Positions 23,257-31,896 of a stretch of 41,986 nt of DNA are shown here, in pieces. The notes below the pieces were generated by a model. The model ran no database searches. It had not been told where the DNA came from and was given only the letters and a program-made list of their open reading frames with translations. How positions within the stretch are numbered: position 1 is the first letter of the stretch; each line of letters begins with the position of its first letter. Source of the stretch: Pseudomonadota bacterium (GTDB taxonomy: Bacteria > Pseudomonadota > Gammaproteobacteria > Burkholderiales > SG8-39). The position numbers and the translations under genes were made by a program. The stretch lies in contig JAFEDL010000002.1 of NCBI GenBank assembly GCA_018241645.1, positions 1 to 41,986 of the forward strand. Direction: 5' to 3'.

Positions 23257-24765
23257 TCAGCGGCCCTTCAGGCGGGTGCGCAGCGCGCCGACGACGGGCC
23301 AGAGCAGCAGGAACATCGCGAGGCCGGTCAGGACGCCCACGAGCGGCGTGGAGAAGAAGATCGACATGTCGCCCTGCGACACGAGCATCGCCTGCCGGAA
23401 CGAAGCCTCCGCCCGGTCGCCCAGCACGATCGCAAGCACCAGCGGCGCCAGCGGGTAGTTGAGCTTCTTGAACACGTATCCCATGATCCCGAAGACGATC
23501 ATCATCCAGACGTCGAAGATCGCGTTGTGGACCGTGAACGCGCCGATCGCGCAGATCACCATGATCACCGGCGCGACGATCGCAAACGGGATGCGCAGTA
23601 TTGCGGCAAACAGCGGCACGCAGGTCAGCACCACGATCAGGCCGGCGATGTTGCCCAGGTACATGCTGGCGATGAGGCCCCACACGAAATCCTTCTGTTC
23701 CACGAACAGCAGCGGCCCCGGTTGCAGGCCCCAGATCAGCAGCCCGCCGAGGAGCACGGCCGCGGTAGGCGACCCCGGAACGCCCAGCGTGAGCATCGGG
23801 AGCAGCGCCGAGGTGCCCGCCGCGTGGGCCGCCGTCTCGGGCGCCACTACGCCTTCGACCATGCCGGTGCCGAATTTTTCGCCGTCCTTCGAAAACCGCC
23901 GCGCCACGCCGTAGCTCATGAACGAAGCCGGGGTCGCCCCGCCGGGCACGATCCCCATGAAGCAGCCCACCGCGGCGGAACGCAGCGAAGTGAGCCAGTA
24001 CCTGGGCAGTTCCTTCCAAGTGTCCAGGACCACCCGCAGGTTCAGCTTGGCCTTGGTGCCGCGGAACTCGAGGCCCTCTTCCAGCGTGAGCAGGATTTCG
24101 CCGATGCCGAACAGGCCGATCACCGCAACCAGGAAGTCGAACCCGTTGAGGAGCTCCATGTGGCCGAAGGTCAGGCGCAGCGCGCCGGTGACCGGGTCCG
24201 TGCCCACCGCGGCCATCGCGAACCCGAGCATCATCGACGCGATGGTCTTGAACGGCGACTCCTTGCTCATGCCCACGAAGGCGCAGAAGGTCAGCAGGTA
24301 CACCGCGAAGAACTCGGGCGGCCCGAACTCCAGCGCGAACTTGGCCACGACCGGCGACAGGAAGGTGATCATGATCACCGCGACCAGGGCGCCGACGAAA
24401 GACGAGGTGAACGCGGCCGTCAGGGCCGCCCCGGCCCGGCCGTTCTGCGCGAGCGGATACCCGTCGAACGTCGTCGCGACCGACCAGGGTTCCCCCGGGA
24501 TGTTGAACAGGATCGAGGTGATTGCGCCGCCGAACAGCGCGCCCCAGTAGATGCTGGAGAGCAGGATGATCGCGGAGGTGGTCCCCCCGGGGCTCTGCGC
24601 CATCGAGAACGTGAGCGGAAGCAGGATCGCCACGCCGTTGGCGCCGCCCAGGCCGGGCAGCACGCCGATGATCACGCCGAGGATCACGCCCGCAAACATC
24701 AGCACGACGTTCTTGAGGGACAGGGCGATCACGAAGCCCTGCATCAGCGACTGGAACTCTTCCAT
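23257..24765 (-). CDS. tctA: Tripartite tricarboxylate transporter, large membrane subunit
   Basis: The 502-residue polytopic protein has about 11-12 hydrophobic segments and the TctA signatures L-P-G-L-G-G-A-N-G near residue 35-45 and G-x-V-P-G-G-A-T-P-A near 260, the two conserved ligand loops of the family. The ATG at 24765 begins one base after the tctB stop; the open frame upstream overlaps tctB and is not TctA-like. It forms the inner-membrane permease with TctB and takes substrate from the periplasmic TctC. Known substrates of the family are carboxylates such as citrate and terephthalate. Here it lies in an oxalate/formate regulon, so oxalate is the most likely substrate. That is inference. 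Confidence 0.93.
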   Translation of the reverse strand: MEEFQSLMQGFVIALSLKNVVLMFAGVILGVIIGVLPGLGGANGVAILLPLTFSMAQSPGGTTSAIILLSSIYWGALFGGAITSILFNIPGEPWSVATTFDGYPLAQNGRAGAALTAAFTSSFVGALVAVIMITFLSPVVAKFALEFGPPEFFAVYLLTFCAFVGMSKESPFKTIASMMLGFAMAAVGTDPVTGALRLTFGHMELLNGFDFLVAVIGLFGIGEILLTLEEGLEFRGTKAKLNLRVVLDTWKELPRYWLTSLRSAAVGCFMGIVPGGATPASFMSYGVARRFSKDGEKFGTGMVEGVVAPETAAHAAGTSALLPMLTLGVPGSPTAAVLLGGLLIWGLQPGPLLFVEQKDFVWGLIASMYLGNIAGLIVVLTCVPLFAAILRIPFAIVAPVIMVICAIGAFTVHNAIFDVWMMIVFGIMGYVFKKLNYPLAPLVLAIVLGDRAEASFRQAMLVSQGDMSIFFSTPLVGVLTGLAMFLLLWPVVGALRTRLKGR

Positions 24766-24766
24766 G

Positions 24767-25273
24767 TCAGCCCAGCCCGAGCGCGGATTCGAGCGGCCCC
24801 TTGGGCAGCGGGATCTTGAACCACACTTCGAAGATGATGAAGAAAAACACGCTGTTGCCGATGCTGACCGCGGCCACCAGCCACCAGGCGTACTTGCCCA
24901 GCCAGCGCATGAAGAACGCGATGAAGACGCTCGAGGCGACATACAGGCCGAGCGGCCCGATCAGCCCGGCGTACACGGCGGTGGGGATCAGCACCGAGAA
25001 CACCAGCTTGAGCTTGCCGAGTTCCACGAATTCGCTGTTGTCGCGGCGCGCCGCCGCGAGCGCGCCGAAAAGGTTGACCACGCTCGCACCGCACAGGATC
25101 AGGCCGATGTAGAACGGGAAGTATCCCGCCTGCGGCCCGTCTTCGCCCCATTTGGCGCCTAGGCGGGCGCTGTCGTAGATCACCAGGGCGCCGCAGAGGA
25201 GGACGAAGGCGGCGACCGCGATCTCCATGGTCCGGGTCTTGATTGCGGGCTTGCCGCTGGTTCCTTCAGACAT
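24767..25273 (-). CDS. tctB: Tripartite tricarboxylate transporter, small membrane subunit
   Basis: The 168-residue protein has four hydrophobic segments (about 18-36, 55-75, 93-115 and 125-155), as expected for TctB. The G-Y-F-P-F-Y-I-G loop after the first helix is typical of the family. The ATG at 25273 is preceded by AGGAGA; a GTG five codons upstream lies in front of that site and is rejected. The gene is between tctC (51-nt gap with a hairpin) and tctA (one-base gap). It should act only as partner of TctA in the inner membrane. Confidence 0.9.
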   Translation of the reverse strand: MSEGTSGKPAIKTRTMEIAVAAFVLLCGALVIYDSARLGAKWGEDGPQAGYFPFYIGLILCGASVVNLFGALAAARRDNSEFVELGKLKLVFSVLIPTAVYAGLIGPLGLYVASSVFIAFFMRWLGKYAWWLVAAVSIGNSVFFFIIFEVWFKIPLPKGPLESALGLG

Positions 25274-25284
25274 GCGCTCTCCTG

Positions 25285-25313
25285 ACACCCGCCCGGCGCC
25301 AGCCGGGCGGTGT
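25285..25313 (-). other. Hairpin between tctC and tctB
   Basis: ACACC-C-GCCCGGC (25285-25297) pairs with GCCGGGCGGTGT (25302-25313) with one bulged base and a GCCA loop. It lies between the tctC stop and the tctB Shine-Dalgarno. No T-run follows. Such hairpins often stabilise the upstream binding-protein message and lower permease expression, which would suit a receptor needed in excess. Confidence 0.6.
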
Positions 25314-25324
25314 TCTTCTTGTTG

Positions 25325-26341
25325 TTACTTGGCGATGAAGCCGGCGGCCTTCATCAGCGCGACGTGGCGCGCTTCCTCCTTGGCCACCCAGTCGGCGTAC
25401 TCCTTGCCGTTCAGCGCGGTCTGGTTGAACGCGCCCTTCTCCATGAAGTCCTTCCAGTCGGGCGTCTCGCGCACCTTCTTGAGGACGTCGACGTAGTACT
25501 GCACCTGCTCGGGGGTCACGCCGGCCGCCATGAAGATCCCGCGCAGCATCAGGTAGTCCACCTCGAGCCCCTGCTCCTTGCAGGTCGGGATGTCGGACCA
25601 GGCCTGCGTGTCGGTCACCTTGGTCTTGTAAGGCATGCGCTTCGGGTCGAACACGCAGAGCGGCCGCAGCTTGCCCGCGCGCCACTGGGCGACCGCCTCG
25701 ATCGGGTTGTTCACGCTCGAGTCGACGTGCTTGCCGACCAGCTGCACGGCCACGTCGCCGCCGCCCTTGAACGGGATATAGGTGAACTTGAGGCCGGTCT
25801 TCTGCTCGATCGCGACCGTGATGATCTGGTCTTCCTGCTTGGACCCCGTGCCGGCCATCTTGAAGCGCTTGGCCGGGTCGGCGCTGCGCGCCTTGCCCTC
25901 GTTGATGAAGTCCTTGCTCGTCTTGTAGGGCGTTTCCGCATTCACCCACAGCACGAACTGGTCGAGCGCCATCATCTGCACCGGGGTGAGGTCGCGCCAG
26001 TTGAACGGCACGCCCGTCGCGAGGGGCGTCGTGAACAGGTTGGACAGCGTGATGATGATCTTGTGCGGGTCGCCCTTGGCGCCCTTGACGTCGAGGAACC
26101 CCTCGGCCCCCGCGCCGCCGCCCTTGTTGACCACGACCATCGATTGCTTCATCAGGTTGTGCTTGGCGATGATCGACTGGATGATCCGCGCCATCTGGTC
26201 CGCCCCCCCGCCGGTGCCGGCCGGAACGATGAATTCCACCGTCTTGGTGGGCTCCCAGGCCGCAAAGCCGGTGAGCGGAGCCAAAGCCAATACCGCAGCC
26301 GCAAGTCCTGCGCGCAGCCTGTTTCTGGTGTCTGCCCTCAT
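25325..26341 (-). CDS. tctC: Tripartite tricarboxylate transporter, periplasmic binding protein (Bug family)
   Basis: The 338-residue protein has a Sec signal peptide: basic M-R-A-D-T-R-N-R-L-R, a hydrophobic core to about residue 25 and probable cleavage after G-F-A or G-F-A-A. The mature start W-E-P-T-K-T-V-E-F-I-V-P-A-G-T-G-G-G-A-D is the ligand-binding beginning of Bug receptors. The ATG at 26341 follows AAAGGAGG by 7 nt. It is the first gene of tctCBA, and its promoter region carries the TTGAT/TTGAC box shared with oxc, fhs and fds. It should capture the carboxylate in the periplasm. Oxalate is inferred from context; Bug proteins bind many small acids and the sequence alone does not reveal the ligand. 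Confidence 0.93.
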   Translation of the reverse strand: MRADTRNRLRAGLAAAVLALAPLTGFAAWEPTKTVEFIVPAGTGGGADQMARIIQSIIAKHNLMKQSMVVVNKGGGAGAEGFLDVKGAKGDPHKIIITLSNLFTTPLATGVPFNWRDLTPVQMMALDQFVLWVNAETPYKTSKDFINEGKARSADPAKRFKMAGTGSKQEDQIITVAIEQKTGLKFTYIPFKGGGDVAVQLVGKHVDSSVNNPIEAVAQWRAGKLRPLCVFDPKRMPYKTKVTDTQAWSDIPTCKEQGLEVDYLMLRGIFMAAGVTPEQVQYYVDVLKKVRETPDWKDFMEKGAFNQTALNGKEYADWVAKEEARHVALMKAAGFIAK

Positions 26342-26427
26342 TGTCCTGCCTCCTTTATTGTGCGACCGTCCGATGGGTTTTCGGCGGGCACTTGACCTGC
26401 TGCCCTGCCGAGGCAATCGCTCCCTGA

Positions 26428-26469
26428 ATTGTGTTTACGCCGCCGCAAATCGCACTTGATTGCGGTCAA
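26428..26469 (-). promoter_or_regulatory. tctCBA promoter: TTGAC/TTGAT box plus -10 hexamer
   Basis: The plus-strand sequence TTGATTGCGGTCAA (26456-26469) has one TTGAT and one TTGAC half-site. On the minus strand CACAAT (26433-26428; 4/6 match) is centred 32 bp from the box centre. The box-to-start-codon distance (about 122 bp) equals that of oxc (about 124 bp). Confidence 0.7.
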
Positions 26470-26493
26470 GTTTCCCGGCGTCCGGGAGGTGGT

Positions 26494-27240
26494 TCAGCCC
26501 TTCGCCTCCTGCTCCGCTGCCGCGCGCGCCTCGCGGCGCGCGTTGGCCCATTTGCCGTAGAGCACGACGCCCGCCGCGCCGATCGCGCCCGCCGTCAGCT
26601 CCAGCGACAGGCCGCCGATCCGCGGCTTGCCGTCCTCGCCGAACGAGATGCCGATGCCGGCCTGCCAGTCCTTCAGCGCGATGTCGGTCACCAGCATTTC
26701 GCCGGCCACCATGCCGATCAGGGCGGCGCCGATGGTGATGATCACCGGGTAGCGCTCCATCAGCTTCAGCAGCAGCGTCGCGCCGAAGATCACCAGCGGG
26801 ATCGAGATCGCCAGGCCGAGCACGAGCAGCGTGATGTTTCCCTGCGCCGCCGCCGCCACCGCGATCACGTTGTCCAGGCTCATCACCAGGTCGGCGATCA
26901 GGATGGTCTTGATCGCGGCGATCAGGTTGTCGCTCGACTCGATGTCGTCGCCGCCCTCCTCCTCGACCAGCAGCTTCACGCCGATCCAGAAGAGGAGCAG
27001 GCTGCCGACGAGCTTCAGCCAGGGCAGCCCGAGGAGCGTCACGGCGAACAGCGTGAGGACGATGCGCATCACAATCGCCGCGCCCGACCCCCAGAAGATC
27101 GCCAGCTTCTGCTGCTTGGGGGGCAGGGAGCGCGCGGCCAGCGCGATCACCACGGCGTTGTCGCCCGACAGGACGACGTTCACGCCGATGATCTTCGCCA
27201 GTCCGAGCCAGAATTCCGGCGAAGTGAGCATTTCGGCCAT
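26494..27240 (-). CDS. TerC/YjbE-family integral membrane protein, probable metal exporter
   Basis: The 248-residue protein has about seven hydrophobic segments and the two duplicated acidic family motifs S-G-D-N-A-V-V (25-31) and S-L-D-N-V-I-A-V (about 120-127), each with the Asp thought to bind the ion. An E-E-E-G-G-D-D loop joins the halves, and the C-terminus is cytoplasmic-looking and charged. Known: TerC/Alx/YceF-type proteins of the LysE superfamily handle Mn2+ or other divalent cations. It follows fhs by 43 nt in the same direction behind a good GGAG site, so it is probably the second gene of the fhs operon. Its presence in an oxalate regulon is unusual. Export of metal released when chelated oxalate is consumed is a possible reason, but unproven. 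Confidence 0.88.
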   Translation of the reverse strand: MAEMLTSPEFWLGLAKIIGVNVVLSGDNAVVIALAARSLPPKQQKLAIFWGSGAAIVMRIVLTLFAVTLLGLPWLKLVGSLLLFWIGVKLLVEEEGGDDIESSDNLIAAIKTILIADLVMSLDNVIAVAAAAQGNITLLVLGLAISIPLVIFGATLLLKLMERYPVIITIGAALIGMVAGEMLVTDIALKDWQAGIGISFGEDGKPRIGGLSLELTAGAIGAAGVVLYGKWANARREARAAAEQEAKG

Positions 27241-27283
27241 CGCGATCCCCTCTCCTCTTTAGATGCGCGAATTCTACTCGGAC

Positions 27284-28954
27284 TCAGAACAGGCCGACCA
27301 CCTTTCCGTTCACTATGTCGATCTTGTTGGCCGACGGCACCTTGGGCAGGCCCGGCATGGTCATGATGTCGCCGCAGACCATCACCACGAACTCGGCCCC
27401 GGCGGCGAGCCTCACCTCGCGCACGTTGACGACGTGGTCGACCGGGGCGCCGCGCAGCGACGCGTCAGTCGAGAACGAGGACTGGGTCTTGGCCACGCAG
27501 ACCGGGTAGTGCCCGTAGCCGTCCTCCTGCAGTTTCTTGATCTGGTTCCTCACCTTCGTGTCCGCAGTGACCTCCGAGGCCCGGTAGATCTTCTTGGCGA
27601 TCTTGTTGACCTTCTCCCAGAGCGTGTCCTGCTCGTCGTAGACGAACTTCATCTCGGACTTCTGCTCGCACAGCCCGACCACGATGTTGGCCAGGTCCGC
27701 CGCACCCTTGCCGCCGTCCCCCCAGTGCGTGGCGAGGACCACCGGCACGCCCATCTTCTTCATGCGGTCGTACAGCAGGTCCAGCTCGGCCTTGGTGTCG
27801 CTGGTGAACTTGTTGATCGAGACCACGCACGGGATGCCGTAATTCTTGGTGACGTTCTCGACGTGCCGCTCGAGGTTGACGATGCCCTTGGCCAGCGCCT
27901 CGACGTTCTCGGTGGTGATGGTCTTCAGGTCGGCGCCGCCGTGGTACTTCATCGCGCGCACGGTGGCGACGATGACCGCGGCCGAGGGGCGCAGGCCGGA
28001 CTTGCGGCACTTGATGTCGACGAACTTCTCCGCGCCGAGGTCGGCGCCGAAGCCCGCCTCCGTGACCACGTAGTCCGCGAGCTTGAGCGCGGCCTGGGTC
28101 GCGATCACCGAATTGCAGCCGTGGGCGATGTTGGCGAACGGCCCGCCGTGGATGAACGCCGGGTTGTTCTCCAGCGTCTGCACCAGGTTCGGCTTGAGGG
28201 CGTCCTTCAGCAGGACCGTCATCGCGCCGTGCGCGTTGAGGTCGCGCGCGCAGACCGGCTTCTGGTCGCGCGTGTACCCGATCACGATGTTGCCCAGGCG
28301 CTTCTTCAGGTCCTCGATGGAGGTGGCCAGGCAGAAGATCGCCATGACCTCGGAGGCCACCACGATGTCGAACCCGTCCTCGCGCGGATAGCCGTTGGCG
28401 GTCCCGCCCAGCGCCACCGTGATGTCACGCAGCGCGCGGTCGTTCATGTCCAGCACGCGCTTCCACTGGATGCGGCGCACGTCGATACCGAGCTCGTTGC
28501 CGTGGTTGATGTGGTTGTCGATCAGCGCCGCGAGCAGGTTGTTCGCCAGCTGGATCGCGCCGAAGTCGCCGGTGAAATGCAGGTTGATGTCCTCCATCGG
28601 CACCACCTGGGCATAGCCGCCGCCGGCCGCCCCGCCCTTGACGCCGAACACCGGCCCGAGCGAAGGCTCGCGCAGGCAGATCACCGCCTTCTTGCCGATG
28701 TAGTTCAGCGCGTCGCCCAGCCCGACCGTGGTGGTGGTCTTGCCCTCGCCGGCCGGCGTCGGGCTGATCGCGGTGACCAGGATCAGCTTGCCGTTCTTGC
28801 GGTCCTTCAGCGTGTCGAGGTACTCGAACGAGACCTTGGCCTTGGTGTGCCCGTACGGCTCGAGGTGCTCCTCCGCGATCCCGAGTTTTTCGAGCGCCAC
28901 CTTGTTGATGCGCTGCATCGTCGCTGCTTGGGCGATTTCGATATCCGACGGCAT
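27284..28954 (-). CDS. fhs: Formate-tetrahydrofolate ligase
   Basis: The 556-residue protein forms 10-formyl-THF from formate, ATP and tetrahydrofolate. The nucleotide loop T-P-A-G-E-G-K-T-T at 66-74 is the family signature, and length and sequence are typical throughout (for example [18 protein letters not shown]). The ATG at 28954 follows AGGAG. It starts an operon with the TerC-like gene and has its own TTGAC-box promoter. In this cluster it takes the formate released by frc into C1 metabolism, in competition with formate dehydrogenase and in opposition to the possible 10-formyl-THF hydrolase at 18432. Confidence 0.97.
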   Translation of the reverse strand: MPSDIEIAQAATMQRINKVALEKLGIAEEHLEPYGHTKAKVSFEYLDTLKDRKNGKLILVTAISPTPAGEGKTTTTVGLGDALNYIGKKAVICLREPSLGPVFGVKGGAAGGGYAQVVPMEDINLHFTGDFGAIQLANNLLAALIDNHINHGNELGIDVRRIQWKRVLDMNDRALRDITVALGGTANGYPREDGFDIVVASEVMAIFCLATSIEDLKKRLGNIVIGYTRDQKPVCARDLNAHGAMTVLLKDALKPNLVQTLENNPAFIHGGPFANIAHGCNSVIATQAALKLADYVVTEAGFGADLGAEKFVDIKCRKSGLRPSAAVIVATVRAMKYHGGADLKTITTENVEALAKGIVNLERHVENVTKNYGIPCVVSINKFTSDTKAELDLLYDRMKKMGVPVVLATHWGDGGKGAADLANIVVGLCEQKSEMKFVYDEQDTLWEKVNKIAKKIYRASEVTADTKVRNQIKKLQEDGYGHYPVCVAKTQSSFSTDASLRGAPVDHVVNVREVRLAAGAEFVVMVCGDIMTMPGLPKVPSANKIDIVNGKVVGLF

Positions 28955-28995
28955 GAGGAAGTCTCCTGGGTCTTGTGTTGAATTGGATGCGCGGA

Positions 28996-29038
28996 ACTAT
29001 AGGGGCGCGGCCGCCGCCGCGCCCTTGACTGAAGTCAA
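28996..29038 (-). promoter_or_regulatory. fhs promoter: TTGAC-N4-GTCAA box plus -10 hexamer
   Basis: The plus-strand palindrome TTGACTGAAGTCAA (29025-29038) and, on the minus strand, TATAGT (29001-28996; 5/6 match to TATAAT) have centres 33 bp apart. The predicted start is near 28990, giving a short leader of about 35 nt. Confidence 0.78.
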
Positions 29039-29076
29039 GCCACCGAAGGACGGGCGCCGCGGCGCCCGCCCGCGGC

Positions 29077-31896
29077 TCAACCGTACATGGTCTGCAGCGT
29101 GGTCCCCTTGCCGTAGCCCGGGTTGCCCGGCGCCGGTCCGCCCCGCGAGACCCGCACCGCGCAGTACTTGAACTCCGGGATCTTGCCGAACGGGTCGAGC
29201 TTGGGGTTGGTGAGCATGTTGGCCGCCGCCTCGTAGAAGGCGAACGGGATGAAGACCGCGCCCCGCGGCGTGCCCTCGTCGGCGCGCGCATAGAGCGAGA
29301 TCTTCCCGCGCCGCGATTGCACCGTGATGACATCGCCCGGCTTCGCCCCCATGCCCGCGAGGTCCAGCGGGTGGATGGAGCAGACCGGCTCCGGCTCGAT
29401 GGCGTCGAGCACCGCGGCCCGGCGCGTCATCGCCCCGGTATGCCAGTGCTCGAGCTGCCGCCCGGTGATCAGGACGGTCGGGTACTCCTCGTCCGGCCTT
29501 TCGTCCGCGGAAATCAGGTCGGCCGGCACGAACTTCGCGCGCCCCGTGGCCGTGGGGAACACGTCGGTGAAGACCACCGGCTCGCCCGGGTCGCCCTCGT
29601 TCTCGCACGGGTAGATCACGCATGAATCCCGCTCGAGCCGCTCCCAGGTGATGCCGGCGATCGAGTTCATCCCCTTGCGCATCTCGTTGAAGACGTCCTT
29701 CGGATGCGCGTACTTCCAGTCGAGGCCGATGCGCTTCGCCAGCTCGCACAGGATCCACAGATCGGGCTTCGCTTCGCCGGGCGCCTCGATCGCCTTGCGG
29801 CCGAGCTGCACCATGCGGTCGGTGTTCGTGAAGGTGCCGTCCTTTTCCGGGAACGCGGTGGCCGGCAGCACTACGTCAGCGAGATAACAGGTCTCCGTCA
29901 GGAAGATGTCCTGCACCACCAGGTGGTCCAGCCTGGCCATGGCGGCGCGGGCGTGGTCGACGTCCGGGTCGGACATCGCCGGGTTCTCGCCCATGATGTA
30001 CATGCCGCGCACTTTGCCCGCATAGGCCGCATCCATGATCTCGACCACCGTCAGGCCGGGCTTGGTGTCGAGCTTCGTGCCCCACAGCTTCTCGAACCGC
30101 CGGTTGGCCTCGGGATTGTCCACGCGCTGGTAGTCCGGGAACATCATCGGGATCAGCCCGGAATCGGAGGCGCCCTGCACGTTGTTCTGGCCGCGCAGCG
30201 GGTGCAGCCCCGTGCCGGGGCGCCCGACCTGGCCGGTCATCAGCGTCAAGGCGATCAGGCAGCGCGCGTTGTCGGTGCCGTGCACGTGCTGGGAGATGCC
30301 CATGCCCCAGAGGATCATCGAGCCCTTCGAAGTGGCGTAGAGCCGGGCGACCTCGCGCAGGGTCTGGGCGGGAATGCCGCAGATGGGCGCCATCTTCTCG
30401 GGGGAATAGTGCTTCGAGTTCTCCTTCAGCGCCTCGTAACCGCTGGTGCGGTCGCGGATGAAGGCTTCGTTGACCAGGCCCTCGTCGATGATCGTGTGAA
30501 TCATCGCATTGAGCATGGCGACGTCGGTGTCCGCATTGAACTGCAGGAAATGGGTCGCGTGCCGCGCCAGTTCCGTGCGGCGCGGGTCGGCGATGATCAG
30601 CTTCACGCCGTTCTTCGCCGCGTTCTTCATCCAGGTCGCCGCGACCGGGTGGTTGACCGTGGGATTGGCGCCGATGACGAACACCACCTCCGCCTTCAGC
30701 ACGTCGCTCACCTGGTTCGACACGGCGCCGGACCCCACGCCTTCCAGCAGCGCGGACACCGACGACGCATGGCACAGCCGGGTGCAGTGGTCGACGTAGT
30801 TCGAGCCGAAGCCGGTGCGCACCAGCTTCTGGAACAGGTACGCCTCCTCGTTCGAGCCCTTGGCCGAACCGAACCCGGCGAGCGCATAGCGCCCTTCGCC
30901 CTTGCCGCCGGCATCGCGGATGTCGCGCAGGCCTTTCGCGGCGAGCTCGAGCGCCTCTTCCCAGCTCGCCTCGCGGAACGCCTCCTTCCAGTTGGCCGGG
31001 TCGACCGTGAAGTTCGCCGACTTCGGCACGCCGGGCTTCCTGATCAAGGGCTTGGTGAGCCGCTGCGGATGGTGCGCGTAGTCGAACCCGTAGCGGCCCT
31101 TCACGCACAGCCGCCCGTGGTTGGCCGGGCCGTCCCGGCCGGTCACGAACTTGATGACATTCTTTTCGACGTGATAGGTAAGCTGGCAGCCCACGCCGCA
31201 GAACGGGCAGAGCGATTCCACCGTCTTGTCGATCTCCGCGAGGCCCGCTTCGCGCGCCGGCATCAGCGCGCCGGTCGGGCACGCCTGCACGCATTCGCCG
31301 CAGGCCACGCAGGTGGACGCCCCCATGGGGTCGTCGAAATCGAACACGATCTTGGAGTGCTCGCCGCGGAAGGCATACCCGATGACGTCATTGACCTGCT
31401 CCTCGCGGCAGGCGCGCACGCAGCGCGTGCACTGGATGCAGGCATCGAGGTTTACCGTGATCCCGGGGTGCGACACGTCGGCCGCCGGCTGCGTGCGGCC
31501 CGGGAAGCGCGGCAGGCCGACCTGCAGCTTGCCGGCCCACTGGTCCAGTTCGGAATCCACGCGGTAGTGCTTCTCCGGCATGTCCGAGAGCAGCAGCTCG
31601 AGCACCATCTTCTGCGACAGCTTCGCGCGCTCGCTGTCGGTGGTGACCTCCATGCCTTCCTTCGGGTAGCGGCAGCAGGACGGCGCCAGCACGCGCTCGC
31701 CCTTGATCTCCACCACGCAGGCGCGGCAGTTGCCGTCCGGGCGCAGGCCCGGCGTGTAGCACAGGTGCGGGATCTCGACGCCGTTCTTCTTCGCCGTCTC
31801 GATGATCGTCTCGTCGGGGCGCCCGACGACCGTGCGGCCGTTGAGCTTGAACTCGATCGGCATCGTGGCCAGCTGTTCGGTGCTCACTCTTTCCAT
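29077..31896 (-). CDS. fdsA: NAD-dependent formate dehydrogenase, molybdo/tungsto-pterin alpha subunit
   Basis: The 939-residue protein oxidises formate to CO2. Domain order: NuoG-like [2Fe-2S] domain (Cys46, 57, 60 and 74/75), two [4Fe-4S] ferredoxin clusters (Cys153/156/159/163 and 196/199/202/206), a [4Fe-4S] site of the bis-MGD domain (Cys230/233/237/264), then the pterin domains. The metal ligand is Cys375 followed by His376 in C-T-R-L-C-H, where E. coli FdhF has selenocysteine; no in-frame TGA is needed. The ATG at 31896 overlaps the fdsB stop as TGATG and has GGAGG upstream. With a single fused partner it resembles the two-subunit FDH1 of Methylobacterium extorquens more than the multi-subunit Fds of Cupriavidus. 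Metal choice (Mo or W) cannot be read from sequence. FdsC and FdsD homologues are absent here. Confidence 0.95.
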   Translation of the reverse strand: MERVSTEQLATMPIEFKLNGRTVVGRPDETIIETAKKNGVEIPHLCYTPGLRPDGNCRACVVEIKGERVLAPSCCRYPKEGMEVTTDSERAKLSQKMVLELLLSDMPEKHYRVDSELDQWAGKLQVGLPRFPGRTQPAADVSHPGITVNLDACIQCTRCVRACREEQVNDVIGYAFRGEHSKIVFDFDDPMGASTCVACGECVQACPTGALMPAREAGLAEIDKTVESLCPFCGVGCQLTYHVEKNVIKFVTGRDGPANHGRLCVKGRYGFDYAHHPQRLTKPLIRKPGVPKSANFTVDPANWKEAFREASWEEALELAAKGLRDIRDAGGKGEGRYALAGFGSAKGSNEEAYLFQKLVRTGFGSNYVDHCTRLCHASSVSALLEGVGSGAVSNQVSDVLKAEVVFVIGANPTVNHPVAATWMKNAAKNGVKLIIADPRRTELARHATHFLQFNADTDVAMLNAMIHTIIDEGLVNEAFIRDRTSGYEALKENSKHYSPEKMAPICGIPAQTLREVARLYATSKGSMILWGMGISQHVHGTDNARCLIALTLMTGQVGRPGTGLHPLRGQNNVQGASDSGLIPMMFPDYQRVDNPEANRRFEKLWGTKLDTKPGLTVVEIMDAAYAGKVRGMYIMGENPAMSDPDVDHARAAMARLDHLVVQDIFLTETCYLADVVLPATAFPEKDGTFTNTDRMVQLGRKAIEAPGEAKPDLWILCELAKRIGLDWKYAHPKDVFNEMRKGMNSIAGITWERLERDSCVIYPCENEGDPGEPVVFTDVFPTATGRAKFVPADLISADERPDEEYPTVLITGRQLEHWHTGAMTRRAAVLDAIEPEPVCSIHPLDLAGMGAKPGDVITVQSRRGKISLYARADEGTPRGAVFIPFAFYEAAANMLTNPKLDPFGKIPEFKYCAVRVSRGGPAPGNPGYGKGTTLQTMYG

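Noticed and set aside
29051..29068. 18-bp GC palindrome 8 bp after the fdsA stop as a terminator
   Set aside because: No T-run follows on the minus strand and the sequence is nearly pure GC. It may fold, but termination is not supported.
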